Assembly: GCF_016802725.1 (NCBI RefSeq)
Contig: NC_052673.1
Location: 2,734,037 to 2,798,036, forward strand
Length of the DNA stretch: 64,000 nucleotides
Origin: Solenopsis invicta
Lineage: Eukaryota > Arthropoda > Insecta > Hymenoptera > Formicidae
Direction: 5' to 3'
Made by a program: the position numbers and the translations under genes. The stretch's first letter is position 1. Every line of letters begins with the position of its first letter. Below, piece by piece: positions 21,304 to 33,235 of the stretch. The notes beneath the pieces are model-generated. The model searched no databases, was not told where the DNA came from, and worked only from the letters and a program-made list of their open reading frames with translations.

Positions 21304-21740
21304 AGTACAAAATTACCTTTTCAAAAAAAGGTAAAAAAAAGGCGGTATTTATGTGTGTGCGCGCACCTTATCTTTAATTTTTCCTAAAAACACAAGTGGT
21401 GCTATTTTTGTATTTTAACAGAGAAACTTTTCTATGCTAACCCATGTGGTACTCTCTTTAATTCTATACAAAATCTAAGTGATTCTATTTCTGCATTTTC
21501 ATTGAAAAATCTTCCTATTCCTAACTCAAGTAGTATTTACCCAAGTGGTACTATTTTTGTATTTTAACAGAAAAATTTTTCTATGCTAACCTATGTGGTA
21601 ATTACGTTTAACTTTAAGTCTACAAAAGTATATTATTACTTAACACTACAAAACGCGTGATATCAGTACAAAATTACCTTTTCAAAAAAAGGTAAAAAAA
21701 AGGCGGTATTTTTGTGTGTGCGCGCACCTTATCTCTAATT
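21304..21740 (+). repeat. About 360-bp direct repeat downstream of the Helitron gene
   Basis: The block starting CAGTACAAAATTACC at about 21304 recurs at about 21664. Each copy holds a small hairpin (TACCTTTT...AAAAGGTA) followed by a TGTGTGCGCGCACC stretch. Inside both, a motif like CAAGTGGTACTAT recurs at roughly 60-120 base intervals. It could be the 3' terminal region of the Helitron-like element; I could not identify a CTRR end with confidence. Confidence 0.6.
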
Positions 21741-23590
21741 TTCCCTAAAAACACAAGTGGTACTATTTCTGTATTTTAACAGAGAAATTTTTATATGCTA
21801 ACCCATGTGGTACTCTCTTTAATTACTATACAAAACCTAAGTGATTCTATTTCTGCATTTTCATTGAAAAATCTTCCTATTTCTAACCCAAGTAGTATTT
21901 ACTTAAAAATAAATATTTTAAATTTAATCCAACCTAAATGTATTCTTCCCAAAAAATGTATGAAATCTTTAAATTGCGCTATTTATAAAGAGAATATGTT
22001 GCTCTTTGAAATAACTGCTGTATTTACTTAAAAATAAATATCTTACATTTAATCGAACCTAAATGTATTCTTTCCAAAAAATGTGTGAAATCTTTAAATT
22101 GCGCCATTTATAAAGAGATTATGTTGCTCTTTGAAATAACTGCTGTATTTACTTAAAAATAAATATCTTAAATTTAATCCAACCTAAATGTATTCTTCCC
22201 AAAAAATGTATGAAATCTTTAAATTGCGCCATTTATAAAGAGAATATGTTGCTCTTTGAAATAACTGCTGTATTTACTTAAAAATAAAAATCTTCAATTT
22301 AATCCAACCTAAATGTATTCTTTCCAAAAAATTTATGAAATCTTTAAATTGCGCCATTTATAAAGAGAATATGTTGCTCTTTGAAATAATTGCTGTACTA
22401 CTTTTAACAAATCAAATGCAAGTGATAGTATCTTTACTTTTTAAATAAAATCCAAGTGGTATCTTTAATTCCTTTCTAAATAAAATTCAAGTGATACTAT
22501 CTGTGTATTTCTATTAAAAAATTTTTCTGTTTTAACCTAAGTAGATGTACTTAATTTTAAAAAGTTTTAAAGAAATATATAACATTTAATCTTAAAGAAT
22601 TAAGGAAAAAACAGAAATGAGAAAGTTTTATTAAAATATAAAATTTTTAAACTACAAAAAATATCTTACAAGTGTTACATTTATCGCATTCTTTCTTATG
22701 TCAATTCTTCTTATTGCTTTTCTTATCTAGCAGCGGCAATTTTTTGTAGTTTAAAAATTTTATATTTTAATAAAACTTTCTCATTTCTGTTTTTTCCTTA
22801 ATTCTTTAAGATTAAATGTTATATATTTCTTTAAAACTTTTTAAAATTAAGTACATCTACTTAGGTTAAAACAGAAAAATTTTTTAATAGAAATACACAG
22901 ATAGTATCACTTGAATTTTATTTAGAAAGGAATTAAAGATACCACTTGGATTTTATTTAAAAAGTAAAGATACTATCACTTGCATTTGATTTGTTAAAAG
23001 TAGTACAGCAATTATTTCAAAGAGCAACATATTCTCTTTATTAGGTTAAAACAGAAAAATTTTTTAATAGAAATACACAGATAGTATCACTTGAATTTTA
23101 TTTAGAAAGGAATTAAAGATACCACTTGGATTTTATTTAAAAAATAAAGATACTATCACTTGCATTTGATTTGTTAAAAGTAGTACAGCAATTATTTCAA
23201 AGAGCAACATAATCTCTTTATAAATGGCGCAATTTAAAGATTTCACACATTTTTTGGAAAGAATACATTTAGGTTCGATTAAATGTAAGATATTTATTTT
23301 TAAGTAAATACAGCAGTTATTTCAAAGAGCAACATATTCTCTTTATAAATAGCGCAATTTAAAGATTTCATACATTTTTTGGGAAGAATACATTTAGGTT
23401 GGATTAAATTTAAAATATTTATTTTTAAGTAAATACTACTTGGGTTAGAAATAGGAAGATTTTTCAATGAAAATGCAGAAATAGAATCACTTAGGTTTTG
23501 TATAGTAATTAAAGAGAGTACCACATGGGTTAGCATATAAAAATTTCTCTGTTAAAATACAGAAATAGTACCACTTGTGTTTTTAGGGAA
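21741..23590. repeat. 1.85-kb imperfect palindrome (long inverted repeat, spacer about 78 bases)
   Basis: The left arm from TTCCCTAAAAACACAAGTGG (21741) is mirrored by the right arm ending CCACTTGTGTTTTTAGGGAA (23590). The arms converge at ACTACAAAAAA (to 22661) and TTTTTTGTAGT (from 22740). A 78-codon frame in the left arm (21795-22031) is reproduced identically on the opposite strand at 23300-23536, so arm identity is very high there. The left arm holds three to four tandem units of about 125 bases. The right arm holds a tandem duplication of about 180 bases (22861-23040 and 23041-23220). Confidence 0.9.
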
Positions 23591-25387
23591 ATATATATAC
23601 AGGAGAAAAGAGTGATATGGCATTTTCATTTTATTAAATAACTTTATTTATAATCAATCAATATTTTATATTGAAACTGGAACGATTATATTCGTCAAAG
23701 TGTTGTTTAACAAATTCTAGACTCAAAGTAATGAAATATTTATTAAAATTTAATTTTAAAATATGACGCACTATGTAATCGAGGGAAGAAAAAAGTGGTG
23801 GCTAGTCCAAAAATAATTTTCTAAAAATCGAATTAGTTTAAAGTGTTACGTCCAAGGTCCTCGAAAAAGTTTCAGCGTTCGTTGAGACTCGAGAGAAATT
23901 ATAAGGAGAGGCCTAGGGCAGGATGGAACGAACCGCACACATCTTATAGGGCATGTGCGACGAGTCGAACGCAGCAAGTGAGCTCGAAAAAAGGGTCAGT
24001 GTCACGAAGACTCTATGAGTTTCTTTCGAACTCGTGCGTCCGTTTGGTCTTTATTTTGTGTAAGTGAATCGAATCGCTTTTACACGAGATCGGACCAAAT
24101 GCTATTCTTTTTAGAGTGAGGAATCGGGGCTTTTTTTCAGTAAGTCTTGGTCAAAGGCTTTTTATTTGACACTGTCCGGCTTTGGCGGTCTTTTCCATTT
24201 CCACGGCATTTCCTTGGGTTTTTCTTGGCATGCTCCTGCTTTGAGGTTATGGCTTACTCCGCGTGACGGTGGTATCTGCGCCTGCGCTGCCTATGACTCG
24301 TGCGTTTCTTACAGCATCGCTGGACGCAGGCCACAGTGATTCAGAGAGCTTAATCTTGGACATTAGGTAAAAAAATGAAGTATCAAATATTAACTTTTAA
24401 GTAGTCAAAATATTTAGTTTATATTTCTCCCTTTTCAATGTTATATGGCATCTAATTAAATAGAAAAATAGTTGCAATCATTTAACTTCAAGCATTTTTA
24501 AATCTTCTTAAATTGAATAAAATGTAGAATAACGTTCAACACAAATTTATTGTGAACAAATAGATTTTTTTCTAATAAATTTTATATCATTCGCTTTGTC
24601 TCATTAAGTACTATATTTTTCGAAATTATGAATTAAAACTAGTTACTTTTAGATATATTATTAACATTTTTACCTTTTATTAAAAATACATTTAAAATTT
24701 TATTTTTAATTATGATTTTTAAAAAAACGCTAAATAGTGCGAAAAAAATGAACATTGAAGATTAAAGTACACCTTCTGAACAACATAAATCCAACAACAT
24801 TAGCTGCTCTTAGGTGTTCTTTTTCCAGAAAAACGCTTTTGAAGTTGTAATTTTGATGAGTTTTTCACTAGTGAATTTTGCGTCTTATTAAGAACACATA
24901 CTGATTTATCCTCGAATATAAATCATTTTCTTAAAGTACGTCACACTTGTATATAAAGAGTTTTCTGTTATTATATGCAAAATTGTAGTTTATTTTTGTT
25001 ATTTGTTTAACACTCTTTTAGATTTTCCATTAATTAATTTCGGTTAATTTAATTGTTTAATACGCGAGATATGGATAAAAGGCAGATAAGAATACTATTT
25101 AAAATATATGTAGGGTTATATATAAATGTAAAAATAAAAACACGGTTATCTATAGGATTTTATTTGAAGGGAGGTTAAAAGTTAGGAAGTTTAGAAATTT
25201 AGCAGTATTTATAAGAATTGTTTGTTTACTTACAAAATATAATTGTGAAATTCTTCGAATCTTGCGATACTTCTCGTCAAGCAAAATGAATGCACAATTC
25301 TAAATACATGACTCTGCCCATAGGTGGCGTACCACAGCTTGCCAAGCGGCGCGGTTTCTCGTAAGAGAATTTGCGCTGCAATTTCTA
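23591..25387. other. Intergenic DNA with a moderately GC-rich block at 23844-24362
   Basis: Mostly AT-rich, without supported genes. The block beginning TGTTACGTCC at 23844 and ending near GGACATTAGG at about 24362 has LTR-like ends and different base composition, but no target duplication was found, so a solo LTR is only a suggestion. 24368-25300 shows nothing. Confidence 0.4.
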
Positions 25388-27109
25388 TACAGGGTGTTCC
25401 ATTTTAATCCATCCACGCAAATATTTCCGTTCCCTTGCATTTTACAAGAAAATGTTTCAGACAAAAGTTGTATGGTTTCGAGGGGGACATAAGATGGTGT
25501 CATTAATTTGACCTCGAATAGTTGCTTAAAGGTCACATGAAGGTCACCTTCAATTTTTTAAATAAAACTGCCTATTTTTTATTACATATTCTTGTAACTT
25601 ATCTCGAGACGTTTCCAAAACACTATAAACAAATGTCTTTCCGTTAAGTATTTTGCGAGTTTTGACGCTTGAAAGTTGGTGGGCCATTTTAATCCATCCT
25701 TTCTTACTAATTATAAAAGCAATCAACCGGTAAAAAAACCGAAGCTTATAGACTTACAGACTTTTTAGAGGACCGTTCGAGTCCAGAATTCCAGATTCCA
25801 GACCGCATGCAAACAAGTAAGCTCGTGCCGGTCGTGTCGCTCGAGCACCGGAGCTGCAGCGATCTCCACTACGTGCACTTTGCAGATGGTGGGAGCGTCC
25901 TACCAATCGTACGCGTATATGCAGAGCGGTGAAAGGCGCCCGCGTAGGAGCTGAGCGTCAAGGGTGGCTACGAAGATCCGCACAAAGCGGAGAGCGCGAT
26001 AGCCATGATAAATACAGATGTCAAAACAAAAGACAGTTTGTGGAAACACCTTAGTTCTAGTTTGGTGAAGTTGAATGCGGACTTAATCTGCATAGACAAC
26101 TTGACTCACCTGCCCAGAAACGGAGAATCCGTTGAGTCTTCATCACAAATTCTGTTTTTCATTCATCAAATTTCATCAAAAATCACAAATCACGATTTAG
26201 TAATCCTAATTGTTGAATTAATAAGGAATATGGCTGATTACACTTCCAATGAAATTGTTGACATTTTACTTGTTCTTGGCGAATGCCATAGAAATTATCG
26301 CCAAGCTGCAATTTTATATCGTGAACGATATGGGTATAGACGTTGCCCCAATCATACAACAATTCGCGATATTGAACTGCAAGCTCGCCAAGGTCGTTTG
26401 AAACGTGTCAGGCAAAAAATCAATTATGATAACGATGCACGATTGGCAACAGTTTTAGCAGCAGTTCACCTGAACCCACAAATTAGTTGCCGACAGATTG
26501 AAAGGCAAATTGGGATTCCTAGGATGACTGCGCAAAGGCTGCTGAAGAATGCAAAGTACCATGCATATCACATCACTTTGACTCAGGCTATCACTGATGA
26601 AGATATGAGAGTACGTCTGCTGTTTTGTCAATGGGCAGAACAAATGTTTGAAAATAACCCGAGTTAATCTTAAAATGACTTTGAAAATCGACTTCAAGGT
26701 CAAGTTCAAGGTCATCAACGGTTGGCCCCCTTTGAACCATACAACTCTTGTCTAAAACATTTTCTTGTAAAATGCAAGGGAACGGAAATATTTGCGTGGA
26801 TGGATTAAAATGGCCCACCAACTTTCAAGCGTCACAACTCGCAAAATACTTAACGGAAAGACATTTGTTTATAGTGTTTTGGAAACGTCTCGAGATAAGC
26901 TACAAGAATATGCAATAAAAAATAGGCAGTTCCATTTAAAAAATTGAAGGTGACCTTCATGTGACCTTTAAGCAACTATTCGAGGTCAAATTAATGACAC
27001 CATCTTATGTCCCCCTTGAAGCCATACAACTTTTGTCTGAAACATTTTCTTGTAAAATGCAAGGGAACGGAAATATTTGCGTGGATGGATTAAAATGGGA
27101 CACCCTGTA
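25388..27109 (+). mobile_element. DNA transposon with 312-bp terminal inverted repeats, non-autonomous
   Basis: Ends TACAGGGTG...CACCCTGTA, each flanked by TA (25386-25387 and 27110-27111), the target duplication of Tc1/mariner-like elements. The left inverted repeat 25388-25699 pairs with 26798-27109. A 110-bp direct copy of the outer end lies inside at about 26700-26800. The interior carries an N-terminal transposase-like frame but no catalytic domain, plus a GC-rich filler (25800-26000). Confidence 0.85.
26005..26667 (+). pseudogene. Helix-turn-helix N-terminal fragment of a mariner/Tc1-like transposase
   Basis: 220-codon frame. The recognisable part starts at MADYTSNE (ATG 26230) and contains YRQAAILYRERY, RCPNHTTIRDIE, then a second helix-turn-helix (ISCRQIERQIGI, PRMTAQRLL) and an ending CQWAEQM. 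These are the paired DNA-binding domains of a transposase family common in arthropods (DUF4817-like N-terminus). The D-D-D/E catalytic region that should follow is absent: the frame ends a few codons later and runs into inverted-repeat sequence. The upstream 75 codons have no recognised match. Confidence 0.65.
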
Positions 27110-27433
27110 TAAGTAGATGGGCGAGTAGGAATTTTTACTTCTTTTCTTGACGTTAATGGTGGAAAGTTATCTTACTCAGGATTTCATAATTAACATTATA
27201 TTACGTCCTGATATCTGTGTCCTCATATCTTACGTCCTCATATACGTGGCATATTCTTGTTCATTTGTACTTACAAATTAATTTAAATATACTTTCTGTG
27301 TCTACAAAATTAAAATAAATTTAAATTAAAAAATAATTTTTGTTCATTATAATTAATTATGAAAATCTTAGATTATTTGTTTATTATTTCACATTTTTAA
27401 AATAAAGAGTATTATTTTTGGTAATGGGTTCTA
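27110..27433. other. AT-rich spacer, nothing seen
   Basis: About 320 bases of AT-rich sequence between two inverted-repeat elements. No gene or repeat is supported. Confidence 0.5.
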
Positions 27434-27874
27434 TAGGGTGTCCCAGACCAATGTATAAAGATTACTACGATGAGGTAGAAGGGATCAAGATAAATCAAAA
27501 AGTCTAATAACAGTTTGCGATATTTGCAATAATTTTCGTGTAATAAAATATTAAAGTCAGCCGAATAAGAGCCCGCGGAGAGACAAACGGTTGGTCGCCT
27601 GAGCCGTAAGACCGCCCGGCTCGGTGCGGTGCCAAACTATCCTTTCCCTCGCCGCGCGCCATTTACCGTCGCCTACAATCGGGCCGCAGTGGGCGGTCCT
27701 ACGGCTCAGACGAGCGACCGCTTGTCTCTTCACACGCTCTTATTCGGCTGACCTTAATATTTTATTACTCAAAAATTATTGTAAATATCGCAAAATGGTA
27801 TTAGACTTTTTCATTTATCTCGATTCCTTCTACCTCATCGTGATAATCTTTATACATTGGTCTGGGACACCTTG
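27434..27874. mobile_element. MITE with about 183-bp inverted repeats
   Basis: The left end AGGGTGTCCCAGACCAATG pairs with the right end CATTGGTCTGGGACACC. The inverted repeats extend about 183 bases each (to about 27618 and from about 27690), enclosing a short GC-rich core. There is no coding capacity. The terminal GGGTGTCCC resembles the ends of the element at 25388 but the rest is different. Exact boundary and target duplication are unclear. Confidence 0.75.
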
Positions 27875-27875
27875 T

Positions 27876-28682
27876 GTATGCAATGCTACTCCGAAAGAGA
27901 TGAATAATCTGCATCTCATTTCAAGAAAACCATTGGAAACAGAGCACTATAGGTTCATGTCCTCTCTGCATGCACGGATTAGATGTATGGAGTATTTGTT
28001 GAACATATCTTATAATTTATACATAAAAAAATGGTCGATCCGTGATAAAAAACAAAAAATTGAAAAAGCAGATAGGAAGAAAAAATTCAAGACAATTTTT
28101 GTAGCAAACTTGGCCTGTTTATAGATGTCATTAAACAAGGTGTTGGTACTACTAACGACGGCAATACTGCAAGGTCGTTTTTAGAAAATCCTTCGGTGAC
28201 TGCCGAAATAACTGAGTTGAATGAGGAAATTATAACAAAATTTGCAGTTATTCTACAACTAATCGAGTAAACAAATCAATACAGAGAAATTTGATGCATA
28301 TACAAATAATTTAGCACAATTTGTAGTTGATAAGTACGGATGGTATTACATGCCTGCAAGTGTTCACAAAATATTGTTGCACGGTTCTGAAATAATAAAA
28401 CATGCTATTGTACCAATTAGACAATTGTCTGAAGAGGCGTTGGAAGCAAGGCATAAGGAATTTCGAAAGTTTAGACTCGAGCATAGTCGAAAAATGAGTA
28501 GAAAAGAAATAAATATAGACATAATTCACATGTTATTAATTACAAGTGATCCATATATTTGCAGCCTGAGCACAAAAATAAAACAAAGAAAACAGAAAAA
28601 AATGTTTTCGGAGGCTGCAGGTCTTTTAATTAATACTGTGGCGGAAATCGAAGATTCTGATGAAGATTCAGTTAAATTTTAA
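27876..28682 (+). pseudogene. Decayed transposon protein (unnamed arthropod family)
   Basis: Coding remnants in at least three frame segments: about 27876-28100 (EHYRFMSSLHARIRCMEY), 28112-28265 (IDVIKQGVGTTNDGNTAR...ITELNEEII) and 28350-28682 (YMPASVHKILLHGSEII...QLSEEALEARHKEF...LLITSDPYI). They read in order like one protein, separated by frameshifts and stops. I recall this pattern as a repeated transposon-associated protein of arthropods but cannot name the superfamily. The MITE 27434-27874 directly abuts its start. Confidence 0.5.
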
Positions 28683-29829
28683 TAATTGATTCTGTGGATT
28701 GAAAAAAAACCCCATTTTATATTCTTTATTTTAAAAAATAATAAAAAATATAATCATTATGAAAAAAAAATAAAAAAATAAAAACAAAAAAATAAAAACC
28801 AAAAATCCTTAAAAAAATAAAAAACAAAAAGCTCGAAAAAATGGAGTCGATAACCGTCACGTCCTCGATTCGTGACTCTGGGTTTGGTTGAGAGCGGTGT
28901 TATGATATTCAAAGTGTTAAAAAAAATGACAAATAAAAGTTTTGAATTACTGTAGTGATTATAATTGCAGCCTAACTTCTGTTCCTAAGCAACTTTAGAG
29001 ATACTAGTATCATACACAAAATATAACGTTTTAAACAAATTAATCCTTAGCTAGGTATTACGCTTTTTCTCTTAACCAGATTTGGTTAAGTTACTTTAGA
29101 ATCTCTACTAGATTTATTACAATATTTTCTCTGGTTATAATTATTTAAAGAGCATACAAAGTCAATGTTAATATACAACTACATCTTGAACTTAGTCCAC
29201 TATATTAGATACGCCATTTTGTTTTGTAAAATTCTAATGTTAAATTTAAAATCATCAATCCCAAAAATACTTATATACCAAATTTCAAGCATATTTGAAA
29301 ACTTTTTAACAAATCACTCCACCATACTGGGTCCGCCATTTTGTTTTTTAAAATTGATATTAAATTCAAAATCAGCAACCCCAAAGACGTTTTTATACAA
29401 AATTTTATACGTATTAATAAAGTTGTAGATAGCTTTTAATTCAATGTCCAAAAATTTCGACTTTCTGAATCACTATGCGGCGCTTATATAGCCGAATCTC
29501 GAGAGGAGGGCGGTGCAGGGGTACGGATGATTCGGTAACGGAGAGAGAATCTCCGCCACTCAAGATCGACAGCGATCGCAATTTCGGCCGCCTTTCAGGC
29601 ACGTGCGCGCGAAGATGTTCTTGACGCGGGGATGCGTTTTCGCGCGCTACGCCGGTGGAAAGTACATATTCGGCGCCGTGCGCCGGTTGTTTGGCTGAAC
29701 AGCGTGAAACGATGGACGGTCTGAGGGGAAAGCGGAAAGGTGGTTTGTTACAAAATTTGTATATATCTGCTGCAATATTTGTAAAATTCTTTCACCAGAA
29801 CATTAATATGGTCTCAAGATACTTCCCTG
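28683..29829. other. Intergenic DNA: A-rich stretch, diverged direct repeat, GC-rich block
   Basis: 28735-28830 is A-rich simple sequence. 29195-29420 holds two diverged copies of a repeat of about 118 bases (anchor CGCCATTTTGTTTT at 29213 and 29331). 29460-29740 is GC-rich without a supported frame. No gene was identified. Confidence 0.45.
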
Positions 29830-31500
29830 TCAAAAATGTGCGATTAAAACCGATTTAAAAAAAAGTAATGCGAATTGATTGGGATTTCTGCACCAAAAAT
29901 ATAAAATTTTATATAAAACAGTGAAATTGGAGATGTTTGAAAGCGCATCTATTATTACAACATTACATGTATTTTTGCTGACAAAATGTTCTATTTTACG
30001 TAATAGTGTGGTGCGTTGTCTATAAATTTCTTTGCTTGGGCCTTTGTCTATGAAATTTTTAATGAATTGAAATATGTCTGACGTAGACTTTATAAGATTA
30101 TTATGGAACATTGCGTGTGTGCATGCAGTGGCAAATAACTGGACAATGTTGTCAAATCCACATGTGTTTATTAGAACAAGTCTCTCTTTTCCGTCTTTTA
30201 AATAGATTTCTATTTTGTAAAATCGCTATATCAATCTTTTTTCTTTTGCGAACCTGTAAAGTCTGGCCGTGGTTGAAGATATATTCTTTTCCTGGTTGCT
30301 TTTTCGTTTTTGTTTCGCCAATTATGTTCATTATTTAAATCAGAGTATTCATTTTGTGATTTATCGATCGATACTGATTTATTATATTCATAATCATCAT
30401 TTTTTTGTTCATCTATATTTGAAGTATTCATTTGTACTGTCTGTAAAGTTTCGTTACATAGTGTATGTGTAAACTGGACATCGGTGTATGTAAAATTTTT
30501 TTGTGAATGTGGTTTACATGATATAATATTTTGCTGTAAATCAGTTTCTTTTTCCTTAAATTTATTCTCAATATTTTCAATGTTTTTGGATGCTGGATTT
30601 TTAATTTCAGATTTTTATTCTGTCATTGCAAGTTTTGCTCGGCCAGAAAATGATTGCAGATGCAAAGTTATGAACTTGTCGACTCGCATTGGACGCGAAA
30701 TATTTTTTAATAGTTGACGCTTGCAATCATTAAATTCTGCCACTGCAGAAGACGTTGTGGTCAAAGATCCGTAATTAAAAATGGGCACCATTACATTGAA
30801 ATACAGTGGAAAATATAACAAAAAAGGTATAATTCGTTTTCCTATCTCTGTCGAATAATATGAATTTACGTTACATCCTGAATTTTTTGCAGCATTGTCT
30901 TTAGCCATTGCTAAACATTCGGCAAAGAATGTTGCTAACCATGCCGTAATATCTGACACGCTGAGTTTTTCTTCACGTTTCTTTACGTGAAGAACAACTC
31001 AGACACGTTTTTTTTTCTATTTCCATGTCAATATCATCTAAATGTTTCGCTTGGTCTTCTTGAGCATCAATAACTTCTGATGGAACAGTATTCTGTGTAA
31101 CAACTGCGTGTAATTTTTTAAAACAATGCTTTGCATAAGACGGAATATTTCCTTTTGTGTTCCCAAACGTTTCACTATTAGATAAAATAATGGCACATTT
31201 CGCTATTTCTTGAAATTCTTTAAAATTTGATATTTTTGTTAGAAATGCCATTATTGTATAAAATAAACGCGCTTGAGGATGGATGATTTTTAGTTTTTTT
31301 CATCTTGAAATCATGTGGATTAACTGTAATATATCTAAGCGTATAAATGTAGGTGGAAGATTTTTTGTTTCTCCATTCAAACATACGAAACATTGAGACA
31401 AATAGTCTTGTAAATTTTTGCATTGACAGAATGCTTTAACAATAGCTCCTATTAAAGCCCTAACAAAATCGCAAACTACGTGCTTTGGCAACGGAAAATT
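29830..31500 (-). pseudogene. Decayed Mutator/NOF-like transposon gene
   Basis: Broken minus-strand frames read in order from high to low coordinate: 31491-31300 (PKHVVCDFVRALIGAIV, LQDYLSQCF, LPPTFIRLDI), 31251-30973 (an Asp/Glu-rich stretch), 30959-30615 (ITAWLATFFAECLAMAKDN, STEIGKRIIPFLLYFPLY), 30431-30231 (very charged) and 30111-29830. The first segment resembles the central part of MULE/NOF-type transposases (a conserved Asp in the VCDF context and a later RLD). Multiple frameshifts and stops make it nonfunctional. The family call is tentative. Confidence 0.4.
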
Positions 31501-32784
31501 TGGTTTGTGTTTTATACCAATTCTTATGATCTCTACTAATCAAAAATGAATGGTGTTTGTATTTTGAGATGCGCTCAACATTTGAAACACTGGTATGTAA
31601 GATATATCAGTTTTTGTAACAATTTCATAGAGATAAATATGGGATAATAATCCTCCTAATGGTTTTTTTAATTTTTTCACCAAGGATCCTGTTCCGTACA
31701 ATGCATAAAAAATTGAATGTTATCATAAAATGCATTAAATTTCATGCGCATCTTGTTTCAATAATAGATACATAGAATTTAATATATTTGTGTAACTCAA
31801 GAATACATTGAATTTCATGAAATTTTTAACAGTAGGAAACTCGGAAAATAAAAGTAAAAGCATAATTATTTGTGACATTTTTGCAACAAATTTCAAAACA
31901 ACGTAAATAAATTTAAATGAAGAAAGATACTTTTTTGTTGCTTTCGTTACTTGGCACATTTTTATTGCAGTGTCAAATATCGTAGAAAAAACACCGGTAT
32001 GTGTATAGATTCGCATGTTTTATATATTTCGATGTGTGTACGCATTAATTTTACGCACGCGTGGCTTTTGAGACAATCGATAAATTTCACTATTCATTGA
32101 ATGCCGAACGGTAAACAAGTCGTTTATTGGAAAAAGTGGGCTTGCTGATCGTTGCGTCCGACTCTTCAACTCTAGTACCTTTTTATTAATACTAATGGCT
32201 TTTACATCTCAATACTCGGCGCAACGCTGTTGATTTTTTTTATTACGTTTTTTTTGCCACAAAAGCCAAAGTAAATATGAAAAGAATACATTTTCATTGA
32301 TAAAATCTATCCTCTTTTTTGTCCATGTTCGCAAATTTTATGGACAATAGCGTGCGTTTTATAGTCTCATAAGACTCATGTATCATTTGTACGCAAATCG
32401 CGCACAGTCGAATGAAAAGGAAGGGGGTATAGGGGGAGGAGAAAAATTATATGAATAATAATATGCAACGTTGCGTATCGCGACGTGAAGAAACTCTGTT
32501 ACGCTGTAACCTCCGCGTAACGCACAAGAACGCGTATTATCACATCGTGTTGCCTCGAGCGGCATGAGTCGTGACTTGCAAAAAAAGAGCAATTAACAAA
32601 ATTAAAGTAAAACAGAATATAAAAAAATAGACGACAATTAGTGAAACTAGACTGATATGTGCGTAACACAAATAAAAGAAGAAAGAAATAAACATTTTTA
32701 GTCAGTAGATAGGATTTTGGGTCTAATATAATTTTTGTTAATTTTAAATAATTTGCTAGGTTAAATAAAAAATTTGAAAAGTAA
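31501..32784. other. AT-rich DNA, no gene seen
   Basis: Frames here are short and of low complexity. The sequence may include the decayed 5' part of the minus-strand transposon gene and the 3' flank of the candidate host gene, but nothing is recognisable. Confidence 0.45.
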
Positions 32785-33039
32785 TTATATTGTAGGAGGA
32801 TTGTACTCCTCAGTGGGTTGCGGAGGATTGTACACTTGGGCAGCCAGCAAAGGGTTATACACCTGAGTGGCCTGCGGAATAATTCCATATTTAATTTCTG
32901 CTGCGTCAAAATATCCTGCAAAGTTAGGAAAAAACATTTTAAACTTTTTAAAATTTTTGTATCTTTCTTTATTAGGTTGCATATAATTACCATTTTTTTT
33001 CGCTTGCTGTAACGCGCGCTGCAACATATTCTTTATTTG
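32785..33039 (-). CDS. Candidate host gene, terminal exon (YNPP-repeat protein)
   Basis: Minus-strand open stretch of 84 codons plus stop (32785-32787). It starts after a good acceptor (TTTCTTTTTGCAG at 33052-33040). It encodes a lysine-rich helix-like start (IKNMLQRALQQAKKNG), a Phe-rich core (MFFPNFAGYFD) and a tail with three YNP(P/L) repeats. The frame entering it is phase 0, matching the donor of the upstream exon. There is no similarity I recognise to a transposon protein or a named family. It could be a lineage-restricted, possibly secreted or cuticular protein, but that is a guess. Confidence 0.4.
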   Translation of the reverse strand, partial: QIKNMLQRALQQAKKNGNYMQPNKERYKNFKKFKMFFPNFAGYFDAAEIKYGIIPQATQVYNPLLAAQVYNPPQPTEEYNPPTI

Positions 33040-33087
33040 CTGCAAAAAGAAACATTATTAATAAGAACTAACCTAATTTATATATCC

Positions 33088-33132
<45 letters not shown>

Positions 33133-33160
33133 CACGCACGCACGCACGCACGCACACACA
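33088..33160. repeat. (CT)n and (CACG)n microsatellites
   Basis: About 43 bases of alternating CT followed by about 30 bases of ACGC repeats, inside the putative intron of the minus-strand candidate gene. Confidence 0.95.
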
Positions 33161-33235
33161 TCTTTCTCCCTCTCTCCCTCTGTGTGCGTGTGTATAATTT
33201 TTTTTTGCTTTATATCGTGTTATCTTGTGCGTTAC

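Noticed and set aside
23844..24362. Possible second solo LTR starting TGTTACGTCC and ending near GGACA
   Set aside because: No target duplication: AAAG on the left and TTAG on the right do not match. No promoter or primer-site features were seen.
28350..28682. A small intact host gene of 110 codons
   Set aside because: It starts mid-protein relative to upstream coding remnants in other frames and reads like the end of a decayed transposon protein.
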